A stretch of 64,000 bases of DNA from an uncultured Campylobacter sp. (GTDB taxonomy: Bacteria; Campylobacterota; Campylobacteria; Campylobacterales; Campylobacteraceae), in assembly GCA_900539505.1 (NCBI GenBank), contig UQCL01000005.1:1-64000 (forward strand), in the 5' to 3' direction. Of this stretch, positions 52,194 through 61,808 are shown in pieces. Position 1 is the first letter of the stretch, and each line of letters opens with the position of its first letter. The position numbers and the translations under genes are program-made. The notes beneath the pieces are model-generated. The model saw nothing but the letters and a program-made list of their open reading frames with translations. It did not search any database and was not told the origin of the DNA.

Positions 52194-53037
52194 CTTTTAA
52201 AATTCCTTTTTATAAGTTTAGGCGCCCGTTTTGCGAGCCTGTGCGGGCAAACGCGGCGAGCTCGGGCTAACCGACATTAGACTTCATTTGCAAATTTTAT
52301 GAATTCTCGCTTTGCAAAATTCTAGTTTTACAAATTTTCGCTCTCGCAAATTTCCACTCTTGCGTGAGCTGAACGAGCCGCGCTAGATAAATTTGCACTA
52401 CCGCGCACCATCTGCGTTCTTAATACCGCACCCCATTCTCGCGACCTAAAATTTTCGCACGCTGCGTATCTTGCGACATCGCGCCCTATCTCGCGCGATA
52501 ATTTGCATCATTTACGACACATAGGCCTTCTGTCGCGGCAAATACATGACGCGGTTATGCGACTAAATTTAATTGCCCGCTTTGCGGTGCACACGTGGTT
52601 TCACCTACATTTATACGGCTGCCGCAATCGCAAGCACAGAGCGGAAACGACCCGCTGCCGAGTTAAAATTTTAAAATTTAACGCGGCACGCCGCAATTTG
52701 AGCTTTGCGTTTTATACTGTGCCCCTAAAGAGCGTATTTTACGCCGCTAAATTTTAAATATGTGTGGCGCACGTGTGCGGCTTTATAATTTAAATTTACG
52801 CTTAGGTCCGCGATTTTTGCGCAAACAGATTGTAAAATTTTAAACGCGGGCGAACTGCACTAAAGCGCCGCAATGAAATGCTTTTTAAAATGCGCTCGCC
52901 CTTGCCTTTCGCGCGATCTGTTTTTATATCTAAAGCGCGATTTTCGCGGTGCACCGCTAAAATTTAGCCACTAAATTTTAAAATTTACACCAAATCGCGT
53001 TCCGTTTTAAATTTAGCGCGGCGCCAAATCGTTAAAT
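52194..53037. other. Long intergenic region between the hydrolase gene and murF
   Basis: No gene supported. RAATTY words are spread through it, including AAATTTTAAAATTT at 52665 and 52973-52986. An 84-codon plus-strand frame at 52503-52757 has a His- and Arg-rich composition, no homologue that I know and no ribosome site, so I leave it out. murF transcription must start here or read through from the hydrolase gene. Confidence 0.45.
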
Positions 53038-53769
53038 TTAGCTGTCGCCAAGCTCCTTTTCGATCTGCTCGCCGATAAAATCCGCGCTCTGCAAAAAGAA
53101 AAAGTGATCCCCCGCCAGCGGATAAAATTTGCTGTTTTTAATGAGTGAGTGGATCAGCTCGCCGCTTTTTAGGCTAGTGGCGCGATCGTCCTTGCCCCAA
53201 AAGATGAGCGCATTTTGCGGGCTTAGCGCGGAAAAAATAGCGCGAAAGTCCTCACTTACGACGTTTTTTAGCGTCTCATACATCGTCTTGCTCATACCTG
53301 CGGCATCCTTGCTCGCAAACGCGCGCCAAAGCCCCGCCAGTCCAAGTCTTTTTAAAATTTTAAAAATCGCGATTTTGGCGCGCACTGCAAAGGGCTTGGG
53401 TTCGATGATACCGGCGCTGCTTAGCAGTATGAGATTGCGCGGAACTAGCAATGCGGCGATCTTGCCGCCGAAGCTGTGCCCCATGATCGCCGCGGGTTGC
53501 TTGCCAAAAGCCGCGATAAAGGCACGCATAATCTCCGCGTAATCCTCGCTGCCAAGGGCGCGCGCGGGCTGCGAGCTGGCGCCAAATCCAGGTAGATCGA
53601 CGCACACTAACGCGTAACGGCGGAATTTATCCGCAAAAACCCGAGACATAAGCGCTTTGTTTGCACCCCAGCCGTGCAACACCAAAATATATTCGGTGCG
53701 TTGCAGGTTTGAAATTTCGTAGCTGATTTTGTAGCTTTCGCCGCCGCAGACGAGCTCCTTACTCGCCAC
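53038..53769 (-). CDS. Alpha/beta hydrolase
   Basis: A 243-residue hydrolase. It has the oxyanion region ILVLHGWGANKALMSR, the DLPGFGASSQP turn, the nucleophile elbow IMGHSFGGKIAAL (GxSxG) and an acid/His pair near FWGKDDRATS and LAGDHFFF. The substrate is unknown. I place the start at GTG 53769: AAGGAG lies five bases upstream inside the preceding gene, and the two genes then overlap by 11 bases. A longer frame to 53829 would run deep into the antitoxin gene. A homologous order (murF, hydrolase, small gene, ddl) occurs in C. jejuni. Confidence 0.87.
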   Translation of the reverse strand: MASKELVCGGESYKISYEISNLQRTEYILVLHGWGANKALMSRVFADKFRRYALVCVDLPGFGASSQPARALGSEDYAEIMRAFIAAFGKQPAAIMGHSFGGKIAALLVPRNLILLSSAGIIEPKPFAVRAKIAIFKILKRLGLAGLWRAFASKDAAGMSKTMYETLKNVVSEDFRAIFSALSPQNALIFWGKDDRATSLKSGELIHSLIKNSKFYPLAGDHFFFLQSADFIGEQIEKELGDS

Positions 53770-53977
53770 CGCCGCTCCTTTTGGCGTAAACAGCCTTGAG
53801 TAGCTCGACCGCCTTTTCAAGCCGCTCAAACTCGCTCATACTGATCATCACGGCTTCAAATTTGTTGTTTTTGACGATCAGGGCTTTTTTAATCTCTTGG
53901 TTTTTGATCTTGTTTAAAACGGTGCTGAAGTTGCGCACGATCTCGGTAGCGGTATAAATTTCGTCTTGATTTATCAT
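53759..53977 (-). CDS. Phd/YefM-type antitoxin-like protein, no toxin beside it
   Basis: A 72-residue protein. It fits the Phd/YefM N-terminal DNA-binding fold: YTATEIVRNFSTVLNKI, then EIKKALIVKNNKFEAVMIS, then MSEFERLEKAVELL. In a toxin-antitoxin pair a RelE/YoeB or Doc toxin would follow, but the next gene is a hydrolase that overlaps it. It may be a solitary regulator of the murF-ddl operon or a remnant. The spacing from ddl (59 bp) and overlap with the hydrolase imply co-transcription. Confidence 0.8.
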   Translation of the reverse strand: MINQDEIYTATEIVRNFSTVLNKIKNQEIKKALIVKNNKFEAVMISMSEFERLEKAVELLKAVYAKRSGGGE

Positions 53978-54036
53978 GGCTCGACCTTTGGGGTAAAATT
54001 TTACGCAAAATTTAGCGTAAAATTTTAAACGATTGG

Positions 54037-55068
54037 CTATTTATTAGCGGTGATTTTGGTGATCAGCTCGTAGCTTACGGGGATCTGTCTCATCGGCGGC
54101 AGCGACGAAGCAAGAGCTGCTAAAACCTCGGAGAAATCATCAAATAGGTAGTTTGCGAGGCTGCCTGGGTTTGGATTTATCTCGTTTAGATAAATTTCAC
54201 CCTCTTTTTCAAAAAAATCGCAGCGAATTAGCGCGCCATCGAATGATCCTGCGTTATAAAGCCGCGTAAAGGCATCTTTCATCTTGCCCTCTAGCAAAGC
54301 GCCAGGACGAGCGGGCTCGATCGCGCCACTACGCGAAAAATCCAAATATTTACGATCGAAATTTAAATAGCCCTCTTTTTTCGGCTCTTCGATGTTTGAA
54401 AATACGATTTTGCCGTCTATTTTAGCGCCTGCGAGATTGAATTCCTTTACGTTTTCCCAGTATGGCTCTACGATCGCGCTGTCGTCCAGCTCAAAAGCCT
54501 GATCCAGCGCGTAGCTAAACTCGCTTTCGTTCTTGGCTATCGAAATTCCGATGCTAGAGCCCAAATGAGCGGGCTTAACGATGATCGGAAAATTAAAATT
54601 AGGCAGACTAGTACGATTTACGATCTCATACGGCAGGGTTTTTACATTTGCGATTACAGCTAGGTGCTTGGTTAAAATTTTATTATAGCTTAGAACGCTA
54701 GCTTCGATGCGAGGTCCGATATAAGGGATGCCAAAAAACTCAAATAGCGCCGCCATTTTGCCATCCTCGCCGTCGCAGCCATGGATTAGATTGATATATG
54801 TGCCGACTTCTAGCATGCTTTTGCTAAACATTCCACTCTCAAAAAATCCGCCCGCACCGATACTAAGCTCTTTTGCTTTAGCATAGCCGCCCTGCTTAAA
54901 ATATGCCGCGCGCATATTTTTATCCTCAATGCGGTAAAATTTACGATTTTTATCGCAAAATACAAACTCCAAGTCCCAGCCTTTTAGGGCATTTTTGACG
55001 GCAATTGCCGAGATGATACTTACTTCGTGTTCGTAGCTCTGAGCTCCAAAAACTATGCCAAATTTCAT
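54037..55068 (-). CDS. ddl: D-alanine--D-alanine ligase
   Basis: Ddl makes the D-Ala-D-Ala used by MurF. The 343-residue ATP-grasp enzyme has the N-terminal motif FGAQSYEHEVSIISA with the substrate Glu, IIVKPAHLGSSIGIS for ATP and substrate, and the metal-binding end YLNEINPNPGSLANYLF. Length and motifs are normal and there is no insertion. GAAGGAAAGC precedes the ATG. It lies 23 bp downstream of ruvA. Confidence 0.96.
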   Translation of the reverse strand: MKFGIVFGAQSYEHEVSIISAIAVKNALKGWDLEFVFCDKNRKFYRIEDKNMRAAYFKQGGYAKAKELSIGAGGFFESGMFSKSMLEVGTYINLIHGCDGEDGKMAALFEFFGIPYIGPRIEASVLSYNKILTKHLAVIANVKTLPYEIVNRTSLPNFNFPIIVKPAHLGSSIGISIAKNESEFSYALDQAFELDDSAIVEPYWENVKEFNLAGAKIDGKIVFSNIEEPKKEGYLNFDRKYLDFSRSGAIEPARPGALLEGKMKDAFTRLYNAGSFDGALIRCDFFEKEGEIYLNEINPNPGSLANYLFDDFSEVLAALASSLPPMRQIPVSYELITKITANK

Positions 55069-55091
55069 TGCTTTCCTTCAAATTTTATTTT

Positions 55092-55646
55092 CTACGCTAA
55101 TTTTTTTAACGCCTCTTTGACAAGATCTGACGTATTCGTGCTGCTGCATCCCGCTAAGATTTGATTGATCTTATCGCGCTTAAATCCAAGGCTTTGTAGC
55201 GCGGACGCCGCTTCATTTTTATAAGTCTCGCTAGGACCGAATTCCATTAGCTTCGCATCGCCCAGTTCGGCAATGATCCGTCTAGCGGTCTTTGGGCCGA
55301 TGCCCGGAACTGAAGTTAGCGTCGCAGCATCCCCCGTAGCTACGCAACGCGCGAAATCCTGCGGAGCGAGCGTCGAACAAACCGCCATCGCCGTGCTTGC
55401 ACCTACACCGCTAAGCTTGATTAGGGTTTCAAACATCTTTTTTTCACTCTCGTCTAAAAACCCATACAGCGAATCGGCATCCTCGCGCAGAATTTGTACG
55501 CACGCAAGCTCGGTCAGCTTGCCCTGCGTGAGCTTCGCGGAGGTATTTAATGACAATGAAAGGGCGTAGCTCACGCCGCTAGCGCATTTAATGACGCAAG
55601 CAGTGGGCTCTTTGCGCGTGATAATTCCTTCGATCGCCGCTATCAT
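55092..55646 (-). CDS. ruvA: Holliday junction helicase subunit RuvA
   Basis: RuvA holds the four-way junction for RuvB. The 184-residue protein has the OB-fold start IAAIEGIITRKEPTACVI, a first helix-hairpin-helix around KLSGVGASTAMAVC, a second around LTSVPGIGPKTARRII, and domain III with ALQSLGFKRDKINQIL. It overlaps the stop of the upstream lipoprotein gene (ATGA). ruvB and ruvC are not here. Confidence 0.96.
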   Translation of the reverse strand: MIAAIEGIITRKEPTACVIKCASGVSYALSLSLNTSAKLTQGKLTELACVQILREDADSLYGFLDESEKKMFETLIKLSGVGASTAMAVCSTLAPQDFARCVATGDAATLTSVPGIGPKTARRIIAELGDAKLMEFGPSETYKNEAASALQSLGFKRDKINQILAGCSSTNTSDLVKEALKKLA

Positions 55647-56206
55647 ATAAGAGCCTTTAAAATTTCGTTTATGCTCTCATTAAGCGCTAAATTTAGGGCA
55701 TTATAAATGCTTTGCGAGCTAGGATCAGGCACGAAAACGCGCTTAGTGACGATGCCTGATTTTATGCTTTCTAAAGAATTCAAAATTTCATACCCCATCG
55801 TGACGGTTGCTTGATCGTTATTGACCTGAAGCGCTACGATACTGGTTTTTAGGCGCAAATCCCGCTCTTTTGGCACAAATATCGGATTTAGCGAGCAGGT
55901 GGAAAATGCCGCATCAAGCAGCGCCTTATATACCATCTCGCTAGGCATCGTGATAAATTTGGCGTCGCTTGCGAACCGCGTTCGGTTTCTAAAATCCACT
56001 ATTAAAATATCCCGCCTATCGACGAGATCGGTCGCCGTGATGGTGTCGATAAAGATATTTTTGCGCGCACCGCTAGGATTTACGCAGCGCTTTTGATCAT
56101 AACGCAGCTCGTAGTAGGTGTATGGCTTAGCCTGCTTGGCTAAGCAGCCGCCTAAAAATATCGCTGCTAGCGTCACAGCAAGCGTAAACTTTATAAAATT
56201 TTTCAT
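55643..56206 (-). CDS. Mla-associated envelope lipoprotein (Cj1649-like)
   Basis: A 187-residue protein with a clear lipobox (FTLAVTLAAIFLGGCLAK, mature Cys at about residue 21). It follows mlaD and belongs to the ABC-transport auxiliary lipoprotein group that includes PqiC. It probably helps the MCE channel contact the outer membrane; this is inference from context. The end overlaps ruvA by four bases. AAGGAATAAAG precedes the ATG. Confidence 0.83.
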   Translation of the reverse strand: MKNFIKFTLAVTLAAIFLGGCLAKQAKPYTYYELRYDQKRCVNPSGARKNIFIDTITATDLVDRRDILIVDFRNRTRFASDAKFITMPSEMVYKALLDAAFSTCSLNPIFVPKERDLRLKTSIVALQVNNDQATVTMGYEILNSLESIKSGIVTKRVFVPDPSSQSIYNALNLALNESINEILKALI

Positions 56207-56208
56207 CT

Positions 56209-57138
56209 TTATTCCTTTTTATCGTCGCGATCCGCGCCTTTAGAAGTGTCTTTGAAAAAGAAATCGTAAGGATTGTCCTCTAGCCTAAACATCGCGCCTT
56301 GGAATTCTCTAAGCGATTTTTTGAGCTCGCCAAGAGTGTTTTTTGCCTCCTCAAGCGTAGGATCCAAGATTGCTTTTAGATTGTACTCGCCGCGATCGAT
56401 ACGCTTAGTGATGATGCCTGCGGTTTTATCCAGCGAATTCGATAGATTGGCAGCACTCACGGCAAAGGCGTTTAGATTATCTAGCAGCGCGTCTAGCTCC
56501 TTCTCGCGCTCGTTTAAATTTGCTATGAGAGTATTTACGTTAGCAAGCAGTGCGTCTAGGCTTTGGAATTTTTTCTCATCACTTAGCTCAGCGCTAAATT
56601 TATCCATCGAAGATAGAATTCTATCGACTTTATCGGTATTTTGCTTAGACAACAGCCCATTAATCTTAAAGATCATCTCACTCACGCTATCGGTGATGAC
56701 TTCAGCTTTAGAGCCGATTTTATCAAGAAGCGTTTTATCCAGCGCAATTATCGGCTTTTTATCATTCGGCGGAAAAAGCTTACCGCTTCCTTTCGTGATA
56801 TTTATAAACGCGATTCCGCTGATGCCTTGAGATTCTACCTTAGCGACGCTATCTTGTGAGATCGGTAGCTTGCTTTTTACCGAAATTTCAATCTCGATGA
56901 TCGCATTTTCGATATCGGCAAAGTCGATGCTTTTAATAATGCCCGCATTTACGCCGATAAATTTAACCTCGGAATTCTCCTTAATGCCTACGGGAAGCTC
57001 TTTTGTGTGGATATAGTAGGAGCGGTAGCTCTCGCCACGGTCGGTCTTTGTAAGCATCCACCACATAAACGCCGTAAGAGCCGCGACGCAGATCATAACA
57101 AATGCGCCTACTATCGTGTATGAAGTTCTATTTTCCAA
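56209..57138 (-). CDS. mlaD: MlaD family protein with MCE domain
   Basis: A 309-residue substrate-binding subunit of an Mla-type phospholipid transporter. One N-terminal helix (TIVGAFVMICVAALTAFMWW) anchors it. The MCE domain has the segments VGIKENSEVKFIGVNAGIIK and VESQGISGIAFINI. The long helical C-terminal part (residues about 160-290) is coiled-coil-like. The start is TTG after TAGGAGAAAAGA. It is separated from mlaF by about 1.3 kb that holds the CbrC-like gene and a non-coding stretch. Confidence 0.92.
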   Translation of the reverse strand: MENRTSYTIVGAFVMICVAALTAFMWWMLTKTDRGESYRSYYIHTKELPVGIKENSEVKFIGVNAGIIKSIDFADIENAIIEIEISVKSKLPISQDSVAKVESQGISGIAFINITKGSGKLFPPNDKKPIIALDKTLLDKIGSKAEVITDSVSEMIFKINGLLSKQNTDKVDRILSSMDKFSAELSDEKKFQSLDALLANVNTLIANLNEREKELDALLDNLNAFAVSAANLSNSLDKTAGIITKRIDRGEYNLKAILDPTLEEAKNTLGELKKSLREFQGAMFRLEDNPYDFFFKDTSKGADRDDKKE

Positions 57139-57486
57139 TCTTTTCTCCTAATTTCAGAGCATAAAATTTAAGCCCTGCGATATGCCTTAAAATAGCTGTT
57201 TGAGTTTAAATTTTAAAACTTAGCGTGCATTTTGAAATTTCAAAATATCGCCGCGCCGTATTTTAGCGTAAAATTCTACCGCCCCGATTTAAATTTAACG
57301 CCGCTTGCTCGCTAAAATTTTAAAATTTCAATGCGCTATCCCACACATGCGCCCTTAAATGCGACCCGCCTGAATTTTAAAATTTCGATTGAGCCGCTAA
57401 GGTCTAAATTTTAAAATTTTATGCTCGCGGAGCCTAAAATTCCTAGCGAAGTTTAAAATTTAAAATTCCGTCGCTACTTTAAAAAT
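57139..57486. repeat. Intergenic RAATTY array with multiple AAATTTTAAAATTT palindromes
   Basis: No gene. I count 15 RAATTY words in about 320 bp. The 14-bp palindrome AAATTTTAAAATTT is present at 57315-57328 and 57406-57419, and one base short at 57373-57385. It separates mlaD from the interrupting gene and marks where a once continuous mla operon seems to have been opened. Confidence 0.75.
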
Positions 57487-58349
57487 TTAGCTCGCATCGA
57501 CATAAATTTTATATTTTCCGCAGTGCAGACATCTGAACAGATAACCCGCCGTATCGCCTCCTGCGACGAGGCAGTCACGCACATCCTCTACCGCAAATTC
57601 CCCGCGCAGGGCGTATTCGGTAAAGACCTCTTCGGCAACACCCATCTCCTGCAGCTCCTTCGTGCCCACGTCGCCTAAAAACTCGCAGTAATCGTCGCAG
57701 CACGTGAGCCAATACGCTCCCTGCCAGCTAAAATACCCCGGCGTCCTTTGAAACAGCTCCTCGGTTTTGCTCTGCGCATCCGTAGCGCCCGGCGGTAGAG
57801 GATCGGCGTCCTGGATGAAGCCGGCGTCAAATTTCGCCGCAGCCGCGCCGCTAGCGATGCAGTGTGGGCAGAGGTATTTCACGTCCGCCGTGCAGTAAAT
57901 GCTACCGCGATAATAAACGCCCGTCGCCTGCTCGCAGCACTCGCAAAGCACGCTTATATCGTCCTTAAACACGCCCGTTTTAATGGGTCGGGATGATAGC
58001 GAAAATGAGGCAGGGCTTTTGATTTTTCGCTCACGCACGCCGCCTCGTTTGCGGTTTTGGGGCGCTTTATCGCGTCCGCGTCGCCGTTTTGCGCATACTG
58101 CTTCAGATAGCCGAGCTTTTTAAGCTGCTTTCTGTTCTTCGGATCGCAAATTTTGCCGAGCAGTTCACAGGCGCTCTTTTTTAACCCAAGTAGCTCATAA
58201 ACGTCCACCAGTACGAGCTTTGCCTCTTTTTCGCCGCATTTTTCGAGCTCGTCTTTGAACTCATACAGCGCCAAAATGCTCGCCGCGCCGCCGTCCGTGT
58301 CCCAAAACGTCTTTTGAAGCGCGATATACTTTTGCCTAAGCTTATCCAT
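57487..58349 (-). pseudogene. CbrC-family protein split by a one-base frameshift
   Basis: Two overlapping frames together make one protein. The first (58349-57954) starts MDKLRQKYIALQKTFWD, a helical domain, and ends ALPHFRYHPDPLK before losing frame. The second (to 57487) continues IKTGVFKDDISVLCECCEQ and YLCPHCIASG, ending with FRCLHCGKYKIYVD. CbrC proteins (linked to colicin E2 tolerance in E. coli) start with a YHPDPL-x-TG motif, so the join is at the A4 tract 57978-57981, where one extra A would restore HPDPLKTGVF. It is a real frameshift, a phase variant or a sequencing error. It sits between mlaF and mlaD, which normally adjoin. Confidence 0.8.
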
Positions 58350-58459
58350 TTCGGCTCCTAAATTTTAAAATTTACCCGCTAAATTTCAAACGTCAAAATT
58401 TCATCCATTCAAAATTTTACCCGCCGCGATACGTATTTCGGCTCGGTAAATTTCAAAGC

Positions 58460-59230
58460 TCAATCCCTTTGTCGCATCTTAAATAGCTCTTCAAGCGGAT
58501 TATTCTCCAGGCTTGAAATCTCCTCGATGTTTCCTTCAAAAGCGATTTTTTGATTATCCACGATCAAAAACCGATCCAAAATGTCAAAGATACTGTCCAC
58601 GTCGTGCGTCACCATCACGACCGTGACGCCGAGGCTATCTCTAAGCTCGCAAACAAGCCTATCAAGGGCTCTGGCACTGAGCGGATCAAGCCCCGAGTTT
58701 GGCTCGTCCAAAAATAAAATTTCAGGACTAAGTGCTAGCGCGCGAGCCAGCGCCACGCGCTTTTTCATACCGCCGCTAAGCTCGTTTGGGCTAAGCGCAG
58801 CAGCCTCCTTTCGTAGCCCCACCTTTTGGATCCAAAACATCGATAGCTCATCTATCTCGCGCTCGCTAAATTTAGAGTATTCGCGAAGCAGCACGCCTAC
58901 GTTTTCGAGCACGCTCATTGAGCTGTAAAGCGCGCCAAACTGAAACATCACGCCGCATTTTAGGCGGATCTCGTTTTGCCCTGCTTCGCTTGCGCGCCAA
59001 ATATCGCGCCCGAAAATTTTAATTTCGCCGCTTTGCGGGCGCTTTAAGAATATGAGCGTTTTCATCAGCGTCGTTTTGCCGCTGCCGCTGCCACCTAAAA
59101 AGCCGTAAATTTCGCCCTTTTTGACGCTAAAGCTCACGCTATCGTGCATAACGCGCGATCCATACGCGGTAGTAACGTCGCGCGCGACTATAATTTTAGC
59201 GCTTTCGCTGGATTGTACTTGCTCGCTCAT
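58460..59230 (-). CDS. mlaF: Mla transporter ATP-binding protein MlaF (IamA-like)
   Basis: The ATPase of the MlaFE phospholipid transporter. It has Walker A GFLGGSGSGKTTLMK, Q-loop MFQFGALYSSM, signature NELSGGMKKRVALARA, Walker B EILFLDEPNSGLDP and switch VTHDVDS. I start at MSEQVQ, whose ATG overlaps the mlaE stop (ATGA); a frame extension to 59284 lies inside mlaE. The C. jejuni counterpart is IamA. Confidence 0.94.
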   Translation of the reverse strand: MSEQVQSSESAKIIVARDVTTAYGSRVMHDSVSFSVKKGEIYGFLGGSGSGKTTLMKTLIFLKRPQSGEIKIFGRDIWRASEAGQNEIRLKCGVMFQFGALYSSMSVLENVGVLLREYSKFSEREIDELSMFWIQKVGLRKEAAALSPNELSGGMKKRVALARALALSPEILFLDEPNSGLDPLSARALDRLVCELRDSLGVTVVMVTHDVDSIFDILDRFLIVDNQKIAFEGNIEEISSLENNPLEELFKMRQRD

Positions 59231-60330
59231 AGCCCGATTTCCGAAAACAGAACCGCAAATACCGCGTCGATCGCAATGACCCAAAATATCGCGTTTACGA
59301 CGCTAATGGTAGTGTATTCGCCGATGCTTTGGGTATTTCCTTTGACCTCAAAACCCCGCATACAGCCGATGATAGCAATGAATGCCCCGAAAAATGGCGC
59401 TTTAATCATACCTACTAAAAAATGCCTAAGCTCTACAGAAGCCTTAAATCTATCCAAATAATCACTAAAGGCTATGTCTAAATACGCGTCACACACGATC
59501 ATCTGAGCAAAAATACTTACCGAATCTGCGATAAAAATGATTAGCGGCATGATTAGTACCATCGCGATAATGCGCGGCATCGCAAGAAAATAAAACGGAT
59601 CAAAGCCCATCGTCCTCATCGCATCAATCTCTTCTGTGATCTTCATCACGCCGATCTGCGCCGTAAAGCTCGAAGCCGAACGACCCGCTATGACAATGGC
59701 GGCGATTAGAGGCGCTACCTCACGAAGCGTCAAAGCGCCCATTATATCGATGATATAGATGCTGGCGCCAAATTTAGAAAGCATATCCGAGCCGATGTAG
59801 GCAAGCACGATACCGATCAAAAACGCCGTCAATGAGACGATGAAAAGCGCGTCTATGCCGCTATCTTTGATGAAATTTACGGTTTCTTTGAAGCGGAATT
59901 TCATCGGATGAATTATAAAAGCCGTAAGCTTGGAGAAAAACTCGCCCAAAAAGCTTGCAAGGCTTAGCAAGCCTAGAATTCCAAGATGGCAATAAAGTCC
60001 GATCTGCGCTAAAAAATTTAGCCTGCGAGACTCGGGTACGTAGCTAAAATCGATCGTTTTATCATCCATAAAACTTAGAATTTTGGCAGCTTTGCAGCTA
60101 TCCTCCACAAGGCTAACCCGCTTGCCAGCAAGGGCGTTTTTGATCATCAGCGCCATGAAATAGTCTAAATTTGAAATTTCGCTTAAGCTTAGCTCCAGCT
60201 CGTTTAGATTTTTTACTGCTTTTTTTAGTGCAAGTAACTGCGAGCGCGAGCTTTTGTAGTTCCACTGCCCGCGTAGCGATAAGGTGTTTTTCCCGCCCGA
60301 GCTTTCGAGCGAAAAGGCTAAATTCCGCAA
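59227..60330 (-). CDS. mlaE: Mla transporter permease MlaE (IamB-like) with N-terminal STAS domain
   Basis: A 367-residue permease. The first 110 residues resemble a STAS domain (LRGQWNYKSSRSQLLALKKA, then LSLSEISNLDYFMALMIKNA), which in many other Mla systems is the separate MlaB. The permease part has the conserved EVAPLIAAIVIAGRSASSF segment and TEEIDAMRTMGFDPFYFL. Several membrane helices follow. The start is TTG behind GGAGAG. It heads the mlaE-mlaF unit and is divergent from murJ, sharing an 80-bp upstream region. Confidence 0.93.
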   Translation of the reverse strand: MRNLAFSLESSGGKNTLSLRGQWNYKSSRSQLLALKKAVKNLNELELSLSEISNLDYFMALMIKNALAGKRVSLVEDSCKAAKILSFMDDKTIDFSYVPESRRLNFLAQIGLYCHLGILGLLSLASFLGEFFSKLTAFIIHPMKFRFKETVNFIKDSGIDALFIVSLTAFLIGIVLAYIGSDMLSKFGASIYIIDIMGALTLREVAPLIAAIVIAGRSASSFTAQIGVMKITEEIDAMRTMGFDPFYFLAMPRIIAMVLIMPLIIFIADSVSIFAQMIVCDAYLDIAFSDYLDRFKASVELRHFLVGMIKAPFFGAFIAIIGCMRGFEVKGNTQSIGEYTTISVVNAIFWVIAIDAVFAVLFSEIGL

Positions 60331-60410
60331 AAATTTCTCTCCAAAATCAAAAAATAGGGGAAATTATAATATAATCAACCTTGGCATTTTATAAAATTTA
60401 ATGGAGATTT

Positions 60411-61808
60411 ATGCTCAGAGGCTTTTTTACAAATAGCGCAGGCACGCTGGTTTCGCGGGTTTTGGGTTTCGTGCGCGACCTGCTTACCGCATCGGTTTTG
60501 GGCGCGGGGATTTACAGCGATCTGTTTTTCGTAGCGTTTAAACTACCCAATCTCTTTCGCAGACTATTCGGCGAGGGAGCCTTTACGCAGGCGTTTTTGC
60601 CTAGCTTTACCGCCGCGCGCAAAAAAGGAATTTTTGCCGCAGCGGTGCTAATAAAATTTAGCATTTTCATCGCGCTTTTAACGGTGCTCGTGCTGCTTGC
60701 CGCGCCCGTTTTTACTAAAGTTTTGGCATACGGATTTAGCGCCGAACAGATCAGTCTTGCGGTGCCATACGTGCGGATAAATTTTTTCTACCTTACATTT
60801 ATCTTCGTCGTTACGCTCTTTGCCTCGCTGCTTCAGTACCGCGACCACTTCGCTACGACGGCGTTTTCGACCGCACTTCTAAATTTAGCGATGATCGCGG
60901 CGCTTCTGCTAGCTCGCGGTAAGGACGGCGCTACGGCGGTGCTCTATCTTAGCTTCGGCGTCGTAGCGGGCGGGCTTTTACAGCTTGCGGTGCACGTTTA
61001 TGCGCTGAAGTTTACCGGCATGCTGCGCGTCTTAGTGGGCGGCTTTGCGCGGCTCGCGCGGGGCGATAAACCGCAGACGCAGGGCTTTTATAAAAATTTT
61101 TTCGCGGGCGTACTCGGTGCGTCAGCGCTTCAGCTAAGCTCGTTTATTGATACCTTTTTTGCGAGTTTCCTTGCTAGCGGCAGTATCAGCTATCTGTACT
61201 ACGCAAACCGCATATTTCAGCTGCCGCTCGCTCTTTTTGCGATTGCGCTTAGCACGGCGATCTTTCCGCGCATGAGCAAATTCGTAAAAGCGCACGACGA
61301 CGCGCAGGCTCTGGCGCTCGTGAAGCGCGGGTTTTACTTCCTTTTGGCGCTGCTCGGGCTCTCTGCGATAGGCGGCGTGATGCTGCGAAACGAGATCACG
61401 CAGCTGCTATTTGAGCGCGGAGAATTTACACATCAAAATTCCATCGAATGCGCCGCAGTTCTCGGCGCGTATATGGTGGGGCTCGTGCCGTTCGGGCTGT
61501 CTAGGATTTTTTCGCACTGGCTGTATGCGAATATGAAGCAGAAGCTAAGCGCGAAAATTTCGATCTGGTGCGTCTTTATAAACGTCGCTTTGTGCGCGCT
61601 GTTTTTTAAACCCTTCGGAGCGGTGGGGCTTGCGTTTGCAAGCACGATAACGGGAGCGTTTCTGTTCGGCTTCAACCTCTATTTTTTTGGATTTAATAAC
61701 TTTTTGGCTATAATCCGCGCAAAAAAAATTATTGCGATCGCGGCGCTTTGTGCGGGCGAAGCGGCGATTTTATACATTTTAAAAGGCTTGTATTATGGTA
61801 ATTTATGA
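60411..61808 (+). CDS. murJ: Lipid II flippase MurJ
   Basis: MurJ moves lipid II across the inner membrane for wall synthesis. The 465-residue protein has about 13-14 hydrophobic helices. It has the family start [40 protein letters not shown] with its essential Arg and Glu, and [20 protein letters not shown]. The stop overlaps the cysS start by 14 bases. GGAG precedes the ATG. Confidence 0.95.
   Translation: MLRGFFTNSAGTLVSRVLGFVRDLLTASVLGAGIYSDLFFVAFKLPNLFRRLFGEGAFTQAFLPSFTAARKKGIFAAAVLIKFSIFIALLTVLVLLAAPVFTKVLAYGFSAEQISLAVPYVRINFFYLTFIFVVTLFASLLQYRDHFATTAFSTALLNLAMIAALLLARGKDGATAVLYLSFGVVAGGLLQLAVHVYALKFTGMLRVLVGGFARLARGDKPQTQGFYKNFFAGVLGASALQLSSFIDTFFASFLASGSISYLYYANRIFQLPLALFAIALSTAIFPRMSKFVKAHDDAQALALVKRGFYFLLALLGLSAIGGVMLRNEITQLLFERGEFTHQNSIECAAVLGAYMVGLVPFGLSRIFSHWLYANMKQKLSAKISIWCVFINVALCALFFKPFGAVGLAFASTITGAFLFGFNLYFFGFNNFLAIIRAKKIIAIAALCAGEAAILYILKGLYYGNL

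Noticed and set aside
52503..52757. An 84-codon frame in the murF-upstream gap
   Set aside because: It has no ribosome site, unusual composition and no known relative, and it lies in repeat-rich non-coding DNA.
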